64,000 bases of DNA from Nonomuraea maritima (GCF_900100395.1 NZ_FNFB01000019.1:1-64000); one strand, 5' to 3'. Positions 43,191-51,696 are shown, counted from the first letter of the stretch. Translations and numbers: made by a program. The notes: a model not told the origin generated them from the letters alone.

Positions 43191-43859
43191 ATGACCGTCA
43201 AGCCCGTCCCCCAGCCGCTCAGAGTGGTGCTGGTCGACGTCAACGCGAAGGTGGTGCAGTCGTGGCTGGCCGCGTTCGCCGACACCCCGGAGATCGAGAT
43301 CCACAAGGGGTCGCTCCTCAACGAGCACGTCGACGCCTGGGTCAGCCCCACCAACGCCCAGGGCCGCATGGACGGCGGAGTCGACAAGGTCATCAAGAAC
43401 CACCTCGGCGCGGGCATCCAGCTGCGCGTCCAGCGGGCGATCAAGGACCGGTTCGGCGGCTCGCTGCCGGTGGGCAGCGCCGTGTGCGTGCCGTCCGGGG
43501 CGACCAACCCGAAGTTCCTCATCTCGACGCCGACGATGGTGGCCTCGGCGCAGGACGTGAGCCAGACGCTCAACGTGGCGCTCGCGTGCGCCGCCGCCTT
43601 CCAGGCCGTCCACATGCAGAACGCCGCGCAGCCGGGCAGCATCCGGTCGGTGGCGCTGGTCGGCATGGGAGCCGAGACCGGCCAGGTGCACCCGCGCGTG
43701 TGCGCCAATCTGATGTGGACGGGCTACACCCTGTTCAACGACCACTGCTTCACCAGCTACGACGAGCTGCGCGCCACCATCCTGGAGCAGCTCGGCGCGG
43801 TCGAGAGCCGTCCCGAGGAGCGCGTGCGGATCAAGCCGCCCGTCACCCCGCAGAGCTGA
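43191..43859 (+). CDS. Macro-domain protein (putative ADP-ribose hydrolase or reader)
   Basis: 222 residues from ATG 43191. Residues about 35-190 carry a macro-domain signature: IEIHKGSLLNEHVDAWVSPT, then NAQGRMDGGVDKVI with Asn55 and the Gly-rich loop that holds ADP-ribose, and later SVALVGMGAETGQVHP, the phosphate-loop strand. No other domain is fused. It is divergent from the glycosylase-ADP-ribosyltransferase gene with 116 bases between the starts. In DarTG-type systems a macro protein (DarG) removes the ADP-ribose and blocks the transferase, so an eraser or antitoxin role is the main inference. Simple ADP-ribose binding is the alternative. Confidence 0.8.
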   Translation: MTVKPVPQPLRVVLVDVNAKVVQSWLAAFADTPEIEIHKGSLLNEHVDAWVSPTNAQGRMDGGVDKVIKNHLGAGIQLRVQRAIKDRFGGSLPVGSAVCVPSGATNPKFLISTPTMVASAQDVSQTLNVALACAAAFQAVHMQNAAQPGSIRSVALVGMGAETGQVHPRVCANLMWTGYTLFNDHCFTSYDELRATILEQLGAVESRPEERVRIKPPVTPQS

Positions 43860-43863
43860 CGGC

Positions 43864-44439
43864 TCAGCGCAGCAGGGCCGTGACGAGCGAGGCGGCCGTG
43901 GACCGCAGGCGCGCGGGGTCCTGGTGGACCCGTTCCATCACGACGATGCCCCGCGTCATCGTGATGAGCACGCGGGCCGCCTCCTCCGGCGGCAGGGCGA
44001 GCCGCGCGCGGGCCTCCTCGGCCGAGAGCCGCTCGCGCAGCAGCCGTTCCATGCCGTCGAGCAGGTCACGCACCGCGGTGCGGATGCGTTCGTCGTCGGC
44101 CCTGGTGTCGACCACGGTCTTCGTCGTCAGGCATCCCCGGGGCGGGACACCCATGGTCATGGACGTGATCGTGAAGTCGAAGAAGTCGTGCAGCGCCTGC
44201 TCGACGTCGGGGTGGGCGAGCGCCCTGGCCGTCTCTTCCAGCATCTCCTCGGCGTAGCCCTCGTACGCCCGCAGGAACAGCGTCTCCTTGTCGCGGTAGG
44301 CGTTGTAGAGCGACCCGCGCAGGACGCCGGACGCGGTCGCGATGTCCTGCATCGTCGTCGCGCCGTAGCCCTTCAACCAGAAGACCTCACGGGCCCGCTC
44401 AAGCGCGCGCCGCTCGTTGAACTGCCGCTGTCCCACCAT
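43864..44439 (-). CDS. TetR/AcrR-family regulator
   Basis: 191 residues from ATG 44439. The HTH is TTMQDIATASGVLRGSLYNAYRDKETLFLRAY, typical of the branch that controls oxidoreductases and often senses electrophiles; CLTTKTVVD contains the Cys seen in such proteins. It is divergent from an SDR gene with two inverted repeats between them. It begins four bases after the macro-domain gene ends on the opposite strand. Confidence 0.87.
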   Translation of the reverse strand: MVGQRQFNERRALERAREVFWLKGYGATTMQDIATASGVLRGSLYNAYRDKETLFLRAYEGYAEEMLEETARALAHPDVEQALHDFFDFTITSMTMGVPPRGCLTTKTVVDTRADDERIRTAVRDLLDGMERLLRERLSAEEARARLALPPEEAARVLITMTRGIVVMERVHQDPARLRSTAASLVTALLR

Positions 44440-44459
44440 GCGAAAAAGCCTACGGTTTG

Positions 44460-44510
44460 TTTGACACTCTCGTCAAAGTATGCTTGCCTGCCAATTGACA
44501 GGTGTGTCAA
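44460..44510. promoter_or_regulatory. Two operator-like inverted repeats between TetR and SDR genes
   Basis: TTTGAC-N6-GTCAAA at 44460-44477 and TTGACA-GGTG-TGTCAA at 44495-44510 share the same half-site, with centres 34 bp (about three helical turns) apart. They lie between the divergent starts 44439 and 44552. TTGACA in the second could also serve as a -35 element of the SDR promoter. TetR-family autoregulation is the likely use. Confidence 0.65.
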
Positions 44511-44551
44511 AAATACGCTGTGACCTGGCACAACACAGGCAGGAGCCGTTC

Positions 44552-45385
44552 ATGAGCCCGTCCCGCCTCGACCTCGGCCACCGCAAGGTCCTCATCACCG
44601 GAGCAGGCAGCGGCATCGGCCGCGCCCTCGCCCTCGAACTTGCCGACCGGCAGGCGCTGCTGGCCCTGGCCGGCCGCCGCCCCGGCCCGCTCGACGAGAC
44701 CGCGGCCATGGTCGCCCAACGCGGCGGCTCGGCCGTCGTCGTCACCACCGACCTCACCGAGGCGGGCGAGCCCGACCGCGTGGTCAACGAGGCGGCCATC
44801 GCGCTCGGCGGCCTCGACGTGCTCGTCAACAACGCGGGCAACGTACGCGCCGCGCCGCTGGAGGACATCGACCCCGCCGACATCGAGTCGATGATCCGGC
44901 TCAACCTGCTCGCCCCGATCCTCGCGACCCGGGCGGCGCTGCCGCACCTGCGCGAGGCCGGCGCACGGCACGGGAACGCGGCCATCCTCGGCATCGCCTC
45001 GGCCTCCGCCCTCGTCGGCCAGCCCTTCTACGCCACGTACGCGGGCACGAAGGCGGGGCTCGCCCGCTTCGACGAGGCGATCCGGCGCGAGCTGTACGGC
45101 AGCGGCGTCCACGTCGCCACCGTCTACCCCGGCCCGGTGGACACACCCATGATGACCACCAGCAAGGCCGGCGCGGACCTCGGCTGGGCCCAGCGCCCTG
45201 CCCCCGCCGTGGCCGCCGAGATCGTGGCCGCGCTGGAGCGCCGCGAGATCGACATCAACACCCAGACGCCCGAGCGCCGCAGCACCGAGGAGCTGAACGC
45301 CCGCGACCCGCTGGCCCTCGACGCCGCCATCGGGGCCAGGCTCGCCGAGCTGCGCGCCGCCGTCAGCGGACACCGCAGCATCTGA
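44552..45385 (+). CDS. Short-chain dehydrogenase/reductase
   Basis: 277 residues from ATG 44552, after GGCAGGAG. A classical SDR: TGAGSGIGRALAL (16-28) for cofactor, LVNNAGN, a catalytic Ser in GIASASALVG, and YATYAGTKAG with the YxxxK pair, then YPGPVDTPM. NAD(P)-dependent; substrate not known. Its expression is probably repressed by the divergent TetR protein. Confidence 0.87.
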   Translation: MSPSRLDLGHRKVLITGAGSGIGRALALELADRQALLALAGRRPGPLDETAAMVAQRGGSAVVVTTDLTEAGEPDRVVNEAAIALGGLDVLVNNAGNVRAAPLEDIDPADIESMIRLNLLAPILATRAALPHLREAGARHGNAAILGIASASALVGQPFYATYAGTKAGLARFDEAIRRELYGSGVHVATVYPGPVDTPMMTTSKAGADLGWAQRPAPAVAAEIVAALERREIDINTQTPERRSTEELNARDPLALDAAIGARLAELRAAVSGHRSI

Positions 45386-45387
45386 GG

Positions 45388-45606
45388 TCAGACGACGGGC
45401 GCCAGCCGCTCCTGATCCTCGAGGAGCGCGACGACGGTGGCGAGGTCACCCGCGCTCACCGTCTGGTGCAGGCCCCGGTGGATGTCGTCGTCGGTGAGAC
45501 GGACGCCACGCCGGGTCGCGTAGTAGATGCCCTCGTCGCTGACGAACAGCGACCAGTCGGGGAACGCCGCGCGCACGGCGTCCACATCGTCGCGGAGTGT
45601 AGTCAT
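45388..45606 (-). CDS. Small conserved hypothetical protein
   Basis: 72 residues, acidic and soluble, with the fold-like pattern FPDWSLFVSDEGIYYATRRGV and a predicted C-terminal helix. Small actinobacterial proteins with this kind of text are common and unnamed. It ends two bases after the convergent SDR gene. Confidence 0.6.
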   Translation of the reverse strand: MTTLRDDVDAVRAAFPDWSLFVSDEGIYYATRRGVRLTDDDIHRGLHQTVSAGDLATVVALLEDQERLAPVV

Positions 45607-45754
45607 GCGGTCACAGTAACGAACCGCCGCGAGCTGGTCCAGCCTTAACGGTTATGCCGGAAACGGCCTGTCATGATGCCTCTTCGGACGGAACTGCCCG
45701 CTCGCGCACCACTCCACGAGAAACGCCATTCCGCTTACGATCTGCATTAACGTA

Positions 45755-46549
45755 ATGACCGTGTGTAACGGATCGGTTCTCGGCACGTTTCCGCTCCGCC
45801 GCGTCCTGCGACGCGTCGGGCGGCGCGGCGCCTCGCTGGGTTTCGTCGGCCTGCTGTGCCTCGCCGTCGCCGGGTCGTTGCTGTTCGCGCCGCCCGGCCT
45901 CGCCGCCACGCCCGCCTACACCGTCCTGACGGCCATCGCGCCGCTGCCCGCCTGGGCACTCGCCTGGTACGCCACCGGCGCGCTGTGCCTGCTGCAGATG
46001 TTCGCCCGCTCCGACCGCATCGCCTTCGCCGCCGCCACCGCACTGCTCCTGCTGTACGGCCTGATCCACCTGATCTCGACGTTCACCGGCGACAACCCGC
46101 TCGGCTGGGTCGGCGGCGCGGTGTGGCTGGCGTTCGGCGGCTGGATCGCGCTGATCGCCACCTGGCCCGAGTGCGCGCACCAGCCCGACCTGCTGCCCGG
46201 GGCGGCGCCCATGAACGCGGCCGTGGTCGTGGCCGACGCCGCCGGGGTCATCCAGTCGTGGAGCCCGCAGGCCGCGGCGATGTTCGGCTGGAACACCGAG
46301 GAGGCCGTGGGCCGCCCGCTGACGATGCTGATGCCGCCCCGCCTCCGTGGCCCGCACATGGCCGCGCTCGCCCGGGTGTGCGCCGACGGACATTCCGAGC
46401 TGACGGGCCGCCTCATCCCGCTCGTGGCCATGCGAAGCGACGGCAGCGAGTTCCCCGTCGCGCTGACCGTCAACGCCTGGCACGGCGACGACGGCATCAC
46501 CTACACCGGGGTGATCCAGCCCATGGGAGCCGGCAATGCTGTTGAGTGA
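45755..46549 (+). CDS. Membrane protein with C-terminal PAS domain
   Basis: 264 residues. About five membrane spans (20-145) are followed by a PAS domain (about 153-258): VVVADAAGVIQSWSPQAAAMFGW, GRPLTMLMPPRLRGPHMAAL and GSEFPVALTVNAW. No kinase, GGDEF or other output domain follows. The gene overlaps the next ORF (a coiled-coil protein) by 14 bases, so the two are likely made together and the coiled-coil protein may be its partner. The start is the first ATG after an AT-richer leader. Confidence 0.7.
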   Translation: MTVCNGSVLGTFPLRRVLRRVGRRGASLGFVGLLCLAVAGSLLFAPPGLAATPAYTVLTAIAPLPAWALAWYATGALCLLQMFARSDRIAFAAATALLLLYGLIHLISTFTGDNPLGWVGGAVWLAFGGWIALIATWPECAHQPDLLPGAAPMNAAVVVADAAGVIQSWSPQAAAMFGWNTEEAVGRPLTMLMPPRLRGPHMAALARVCADGHSELTGRLIPLVAMRSDGSEFPVALTVNAWHGDDGITYTGVIQPMGAGNAVE

Positions 46550-46985
46550 CATCATCATCCAGATCGCCATCGGCATCGTCCCGCTCGGCGTCGCCTACCT
46601 CGCCTTCCGGTCCGCCACCGACGCCAACCACAAGACCCAGCAGACCACGATCCTCCAGGTCGAGCGCCAGGCCGAGCTCGAGCGCTCGAAGGTCGACGCC
46701 GAGGCGTTCCTGCGCGCCAAGACCATCTACGAGGACGCGCTCAACCAGATGGAGAAACAGCTCCACCGGATCCAGGACCAGGCCAAACAGGTGAGCACCG
46801 ACCTGGCCCACGAGCAGAGCTCCTCGACGGCCATGCGCGAGCAGATCCGCCGCCTGCAGGCCCAGATCCGCGCCCTCGAACGCACGGTCTTCGCGCTGCG
46901 CGCCCAGCTCCTCGCGGCGGGCCTGTCACCGGCGCCGACGTCCGAGCTGACCGGCCCCTACCGGGTGCCACAGCGGCAGGAGTGA
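46536..46985 (+). CDS. Small membrane-anchored coiled-coil protein
   Basis: 149 residues from ATG 46536, inside the end of the PAS gene. One span at about 5-24 is followed by a long helical region (about 30-130) with heptad-like spacing of Leu, Ile and Ala and many Gln, Glu and Arg residues, then a short Pro-rich tail. Function unknown; probably a structural partner of the membrane PAS protein. Confidence 0.7.
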   Translation: MLLSDIIIQIAIGIVPLGVAYLAFRSATDANHKTQQTTILQVERQAELERSKVDAEAFLRAKTIYEDALNQMEKQLHRIQDQAKQVSTDLAHEQSSSTAMREQIRRLQAQIRALERTVFALRAQLLAAGLSPAPTSELTGPYRVPQRQE

Positions 46986-46992
46986 GGCCCGG

Positions 46993-47979
46993 TCAGCCGG
47001 TGAGGCCGTAGACCTGGGCGAGCAGTTCCGCCGAGCGCAGCCACGCCTTCCGCTCGGGCGCCGAGAAGGCCACGATGAGCTCGTCGGCCCCGGTGTGCTC
47101 CGCGAAGCGGTCGACGTACGCCTTCACCTCGCCGGGGTCGCCGACGGCGGAGTACTTCGCCATCCGCGCGATCTGCTGACCGGCCGGCGACGCCAGGATC
47201 ATGTCGGCCTCCTCGGTCGTGAACGTGCGCCCCCGTCCGAGGAACTTGCTCACCCGCTGCCGCTTGGAGTCGAGGAACAGCTGCTGCGCCTCCTCGGTGG
47301 TCTCGGCCGCGATCACGTTGAGCGCCGCGATCAGGTACGGCTCGTCGAGCTGCGCCGACGGCTTGAACTCGCGCCGGTAGAGCGCGACCGCCTCCTCCAG
47401 CGCGTCGGGCGCGAAGTGCGAGGCGAACGCGTACGGCAGCCCCAGCATGGCGGCCAGCTGGGCCCCGAACAGGGACGAACCGAGGATGTACAGCGGCACG
47501 TTCGTGCCCTTGCCTGGCGTGGCGTGCACGCCGGGGATCAGCGTCTCGCCCGTCAGGTAGCCCTGCAGCTCCAGCACGTCCTGCGGGAACGCGTCGGCGG
47601 ACGTCGGCGTGCGGCGCAGCGCCCGCATGGTCTGCTGGTCGCTGCCGGGTGCGCGGCCGAGACCGAGGTCGATGCGCCCGGGGTGGAGCGTCTCCAGCGT
47701 GCCGAACTGCTCGGCGATGGTCAGCGGCGAGTGGTTCGGCAGCATGACGCCGCCCGCGCCGAGGCGGATCGTCCGGGTGTGGGCGGCCACGTGGGCGATG
47801 AGCACGCTCGTGGCCGACGACGCGATGCTGTCCATGTTGTGGTGCTCGGCGTACCAGATCCGCTGGTAGCCGAGCTCCTCGGCGCGCTGCGCCAGCGTGA
47901 CGCTGGCGGCGAAGCTGTCGCCCGCCGTCTCGCCCTCGCCGATGTGCGCCAGATCAAGGATGGACAGCGGGAGAGCCAT
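46993..47979 (-). CDS. LLM-class flavin-dependent oxidoreductase
   Basis: 328 residues from ATG 47979. A luciferase-like monooxygenase of the MsnO8-type group: LSILDLAHIGEGETAGDSF, GYQRIWYAEHHNMDSIASS, IRLGAGGVMLPNHSPLTIAE and LGLGRAPGSD are family motifs. FMN-dependent; substrate unknown. Divergent members are often annotated alkanal-monooxygenase-like. Convergent with the coiled-coil gene. Confidence 0.87.
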   Translation of the reverse strand: MALPLSILDLAHIGEGETAGDSFAASVTLAQRAEELGYQRIWYAEHHNMDSIASSATSVLIAHVAAHTRTIRLGAGGVMLPNHSPLTIAEQFGTLETLHPGRIDLGLGRAPGSDQQTMRALRRTPTSADAFPQDVLELQGYLTGETLIPGVHATPGKGTNVPLYILGSSLFGAQLAAMLGLPYAFASHFAPDALEEAVALYRREFKPSAQLDEPYLIAALNVIAAETTEEAQQLFLDSKRQRVSKFLGRGRTFTTEEADMILASPAGQQIARMAKYSAVGDPGEVKAYVDRFAEHTGADELIVAFSAPERKAWLRSAELLAQVYGLTG

Positions 47980-48053
47980 CGTGTACGCGCCTTTCGCAGA
48001 GCCGGTTAGACCTGGACAAGCAACAGCCGCGCCCGCCCGGTTATTTCACCTCG

Positions 48054-48635
48054 TCATTCCACGGCGCCCTGTGGCCCATCGGCCAGGCACGCCTCGAAGA
48101 CGGCGGTCAGGCGGTCGACGTCGGCCCGCGTCGGCGTACGGGGGCCGATGCGGCGGCGCATGGCGCTGACGCCGAGGAAGATCGAGGTGGCCATCCTGGC
48201 CCGCGCCCCCGCGTCGGGCCCCGTGAGCCTCGCTTCGAGCGGGCTGAGCACCGCGGTGATCAGGCGCTCCCTCGCGACGTCGCGCACCTCGGGGTGGCTG
48301 GCGAAGCGTTCGAGCGTGCGCACGATCGGGCTGTCCGACGGGTGTTGCATGCGTTCTGCGGTGTACTCGGCGAGGCGGCGCGGCAGGCTCTCGAGGTCGC
48401 CCTCGAACAGCGTGTGCAGGTCGGGCTCGCCCTGGAGGACGGCGGCGAACAGGCCCGCCTTGGAGCCGAAGTAGCGCCCGACGAGGGCGATGTTGGCCTC
48501 CGCCGACGCCGCGATCATGCGTACGGTCACGCGTTCGTAGCCGTGCTCGCCGAACAGCGTGCGCGCCGCCTGCAGAATCCGCTCCCTGGTGGCCTCTCGG
48601 TCGCGTGGCCTGGCCTCGCTCACCTGGGGACTCAT
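48054..48635 (-). CDS. TetR-family regulator
   Basis: 193 residues from ATG 48635. The HTH is VTVRMIAASAEANIALVGRYFGSKAGLFAAVL; the C-terminal domain is of the type with a TetR_C_7-like extension. Divergent from an MFS drug-exporter-like gene with an operator-like repeat overlapping its -10 region, so it most likely represses that exporter and responds to its substrates. Confidence 0.87.
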   Translation of the reverse strand: MSPQVSEARPRDREATRERILQAARTLFGEHGYERVTVRMIAASAEANIALVGRYFGSKAGLFAAVLQGEPDLHTLFEGDLESLPRRLAEYTAERMQHPSDSPIVRTLERFASHPEVRDVARERLITAVLSPLEARLTGPDAGARARMATSIFLGVSAMRRRIGPRTPTRADVDRLTAVFEACLADGPQGAVE

Positions 48636-48679
48636 GCCCGCACTCTACTCAACGAACCAGGGCTTGCCGGACGGCTAGT

Positions 48680-48699
48680 AAACGAGCGTATACTCGGTT
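48680..48699. promoter_or_regulatory. Operator-like inverted repeat overlapping a -10 element
   Basis: AAACGAG-CGTATA-CTCGGTT is a 7-6-7 inverted repeat with one mismatch. A TATACT hexamer (48689-48694) lies inside it and is a good -10 for the exporter gene at 48730. A TetR protein bound here would block that promoter. Confidence 0.6.
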
Positions 48700-48729
48700 G
48701 GGACGACGCCGGGAAAGGGATGTGGTGCC

Positions 48730-50529
48730 GTGGTGCCCGAAGCACAGGCCGCGTCCCCCGCGAGGCGGCACTACACCCACCGCGAGATCCTCGAAGTCAT
48801 GTCCGGGCTCATGCTCGCGATGCTCACGTCGATGATCTCCACCTCGGTGGTGGGCACGGCGCTGCCGACGATCGTGGGGGAGCTCGGCGGCCAGGACCAG
48901 TACTCGTGGGTCGCCAGCGCGACCATGCTGACGATGACCGTGTCCACGCCCCTGTGGGGCAAACTGTCCGACCTGTTCGGCCGCAAGCTGCTCTTCCAGA
49001 CCGCTCTCGGGCTGTTCGTCGCGGCGTCCCTGGTGGCCGGCCTGTCGCAGGACATGGGGCAGCTCATCGCCGCCCGCGCCGTGCAGGGGCTCGGCGTCGG
49101 CGGGCTGTCGGCCCTGTCCCAGGTGATCCTCGGCGACATCGTCTCCCCGCGCGAACGCGGCCGCTACTCCGGCTACATGGGCGCCGTCTTCGGCATCTCC
49201 ACCGTGGCAGGACCGCTCCTCGGCGGCTTCATCGTGGACGCCGAGTGGCTCGGCTGGCGCTGGTGCTTCTACGTGGTGGTGCCGTTCGCGGCGGCGGCCT
49301 TCATCGTGATCCAGAAGGTGCTCAAGCTCCCCCGCGTCAAGCGGGACACCTCGATCGACATCTGGGGCGCCACAACGATCACGGCCGCCGCGAGCGCGCT
49401 CATGCTGCTGCTGACGCTGGGCGGCAACGACTTCGCGTGGAACTCGGTCTGGACGTACGCCCTGTCGGCGTTCGGCCTGCTCATGCTGGCGCTCGCGGTG
49501 CTGTCCGAGCGCACCGCGCGCGACCCGATCCTGCCGCCGCGGCTGTTCCGCAACCGTACGTTCGTGCTGACCGGCCTCGCCTCCCTGTTCGTGGGCATGG
49601 CGATGTTCGGCGCGATGATCTATCTGCCGCAGTACCTGCAGATCGTCAAGGGCCTCAGCCCCACGAACTCGGGCCTGATGACGTTGCCCATGGTCTTCGC
49701 GCTGTTCGTCTCCGGCGTGATCTCCGGCAAGATCGTCACCACGACCGGCCGGTGGAAGGTGTTCCCGGTCGTCGGCATGCTGCTCGTGGCGCTCGGCCTG
49801 TTCCTGCTGTCGCGGCTGCACGTCGAGTCCAGCCAGTGGACCATCGGCCTCGACGTGGGCGTCCTCGGCGTCGGGCTCGGCCTGTCGATGCAGATGCTCA
49901 TCCTGGCCGCCCAGAACGGCTCCGAGCTGCGCGACATGGCCGCCACCACGGCAGGCGTGTCGTTCTTCAGGTCGCTGGGCGGCGCCGTCGGCGTGGCGGC
50001 GTTCGGCGCCATCCTGAACAGCCGCCTCAAGGACGAGATGGCCGAGATGCTGAAGGCCGCGCACATCGCGGTCCCCGGCGGCTCCGACGTCAAGCTCGGC
50101 AGCCCCGCGGCCATCCAGCACCTGCCAGGACCGATCAGGACCATCGTGCTCGAGTCGTTCACGCGCGGCCTCGAGACCGTGTTCCTGGTGGGCGTGCCCG
50201 TCGCCCTGCTCGGCTTCCTGGCCGCCGCGCTGCTCAAGGAACTGCCCCTGCGCGGCGGCAGCGCACCCGAGCCTGCGCCGCTCACCAGGGACGATCTGGT
50301 GCTCGCCGGCCTGCTGCTCGAACTCGTCGCCCAGCGCGTCGAACGCGCGAACGGCGAGCGCTCCGCCCTGCTCACCGCGGTCGCCAGGATGGCCCCTCCC
50401 GACGAGCGTCCCGAACGCGAGCGGGCCAGAGCGGTGGCCAGGACCATCCTGCGCCCCACGTCGCGGGCTCTGATCGCGCAGGCCTCGCCGCCCCGGAAAG
50501 ACCTCGTCTCAGGAGGAACCTCACCATGA
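48730..50529 (+). CDS. DHA2-type MFS drug exporter (EmrB/QacA-like, 14 spans)
   Basis: 599 residues from GTG 48730 (GTG 48721 is possible). The first 530 residues form a 14-span DHA2 exporter: STSVVGTALPTIVGELGG, WGKLSDLFGRKLLF (motif A), AVQGLGVGGLSALSQVILGD (motif B, C region) and GRYSGYMGAVFGISTVAGP. An about 70-residue cytoplasmic tail with Arg and Glu clusters follows the last span, longer than usual. The stop overlaps the next gene (ATGA), so the exporter and the small membrane proteins form one operon under the divergent TetR gene. Confidence 0.88.
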   Translation: MVPEAQAASPARRHYTHREILEVMSGLMLAMLTSMISTSVVGTALPTIVGELGGQDQYSWVASATMLTMTVSTPLWGKLSDLFGRKLLFQTALGLFVAASLVAGLSQDMGQLIAARAVQGLGVGGLSALSQVILGDIVSPRERGRYSGYMGAVFGISTVAGPLLGGFIVDAEWLGWRWCFYVVVPFAAAAFIVIQKVLKLPRVKRDTSIDIWGATTITAAASALMLLLTLGGNDFAWNSVWTYALSAFGLLMLALAVLSERTARDPILPPRLFRNRTFVLTGLASLFVGMAMFGAMIYLPQYLQIVKGLSPTNSGLMTLPMVFALFVSGVISGKIVTTTGRWKVFPVVGMLLVALGLFLLSRLHVESSQWTIGLDVGVLGVGLGLSMQMLILAAQNGSELRDMAATTAGVSFFRSLGGAVGVAAFGAILNSRLKDEMAEMLKAAHIAVPGGSDVKLGSPAAIQHLPGPIRTIVLESFTRGLETVFLVGVPVALLGFLAAALLKELPLRGGSAPEPAPLTRDDLVLAGLLLELVAQRVERANGERSALLTAVARMAPPDERPERERARAVARTILRPTSRALIAQASPPRKDLVSGGTSP

Positions 50530-50954
50530 TTCGCACGTTCGTGGGAGCGGTCGTCGCGGCCCTGGCGATGCTCGCCGGGCTGTGGCTGATGATCGCGCCC
50601 TTCGCCCTCGGCACGCAGCCCGAGGGCGCGGACTGGACGAACGCCACCCTGACCGAGTTCTTCACCGGTCTCGGCGTGGCCGTCGTCGGTCTCGCGGGCG
50701 CGGTCGCCTTCGCGCTGGCCATCCGCGAGACCCTGGTCGCGCGCGGGCTGGTGGAGCCGAGGCGCAAACCGGAACCCGAGCCCGAGCCCGTGGTGGCGTC
50801 CGTCCCGTCGCAGGTGTCATCCGCCGAGCTGGCCGGTCTGCTGGCCCCCCTCGTCGAGGCGCTGCGCGAGGACCTGCACCACGGCCCCCGCGCGAGCGGC
50901 GAGCACCGCCACAACGGCACGGGCCCCCTGGTCGCAACGGAGGAGAACCGATGA
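50526..50954 (+). CDS. Small two-span membrane protein with acidic Pro/Glu tail
   Basis: 142 residues from ATG 50526, with AGGAGGAA upstream. Two spans (about 5-27 and 45-70); between them lies LWLMIAPFALG, similar to the SPW-repeat family found in small actinobacterial membrane proteins. A PEPEPEP stretch and a soluble helical tail follow. It is coupled to the exporter before and the next small gene after by four-base overlaps. Confidence 0.7.
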   Translation: MIRTFVGAVVAALAMLAGLWLMIAPFALGTQPEGADWTNATLTEFFTGLGVAVVGLAGAVAFALAIRETLVARGLVEPRRKPEPEPEPVVASVPSQVSSAELAGLLAPLVEALREDLHHGPRASGEHRHNGTGPLVATEENR

Positions 50955-51187
50955 GAGCCAAGCTGGGCGTCAGCGCCCTCGTCCTGCTGTTCCTCGGGGG
51001 CCTGTGGCTGGTCGCCGCGCCGTTCGTGGTCGGCTACCAGTCGCGCGGCGACGAGTACGCCGACGCCACCGTGAACGACCTGTGGATCGGCGGCGGCCTC
51101 GCCGCGGTCGGGTTCGTGGCCCTGGTGACCTACGCGGCCGACCTGCTGCGCGAACTCGCCGCCCGCGGCACGCACGCCGACCACTGA
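50951..51187 (+). CDS. Small two-span membrane protein (SPW-repeat-like)
   Basis: 78 residues from ATG 50951, overlapping the previous stop (ATGA), with GGAGAA before it. GLWLVAAPFVVGYQ and a second span repeat the layout of the preceding protein, so the two look like diverged duplicates. No soluble domain. Function unknown. Confidence 0.7.
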   Translation: MRAKLGVSALVLLFLGGLWLVAAPFVVGYQSRGDEYADATVNDLWIGGGLAAVGFVALVTYAADLLRELAARGTHADH

Positions 51188-51199
51188 CCGGGACATGTC

Positions 51200-51667
51200 G
51201 TGTCCCGCACAGGCGAGGACCCTCGCTGGGAACCAGGCCCGGCCCTCAGCGGGCACTTCGAGATCGGCAAGGACGGCGCGCGCCTGCTCGTCGTCGGCTA
51301 CGACGGATCGGAACCGAGCAGAAACGCCCTCGCGTACGCGGCCGGGCTCGCCCGCAGGGACGACGCCGCGCTCCTCGTCGCCTTCGTCGAGGCGCTCATC
51401 ACACCCACACTGTGGTTCCTCGCCGGGTCGCCGATCATCCCCGACTCGGCGGTCGACCTGCGCGACGACCTGCGCACCGAGCTCGTCGGCTGGCCCGTCC
51501 CTTGGGCGTTCGTGAACGTGCGCGGCGACACCGCCCGCCAGCTGGAGGCGCTCGCGGAGGCGTACAAGGCCGACGCCATCATCGTGGGACGCTCGCGCTC
51601 GTCGTGGCACTCGGTGGCGGCCAGGCTGGCCAAGCGGGCCCGCCGTACCGTGCTGGTGGTGCCCTGA
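51200..51667 (+). CDS. Universal stress protein (UspA family)
   Basis: 155 residues from GTG 51200, 13 bases after the previous stop. LLVVGYDGSEPSRNALAYAAGLARR is a typical UspA start, and ADAIIVGRSRSSWHSVAARLAKRARRTVLVVP split over its end gives the nucleotide-binding-like region, although the G-2X-G-9X-G(S/T) motif is imperfect. Probably the last gene of the exporter operon; stress role inferred from family. Confidence 0.82.
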   Translation: MSRTGEDPRWEPGPALSGHFEIGKDGARLLVVGYDGSEPSRNALAYAAGLARRDDAALLVAFVEALITPTLWFLAGSPIIPDSAVDLRDDLRTELVGWPVPWAFVNVRGDTARQLEALAEAYKADAIIVGRSRSSWHSVAARLAKRARRTVLVVP

Positions 51668-51696
51668 CCAGCTACGACGTCGCATATGGTGGCTGG

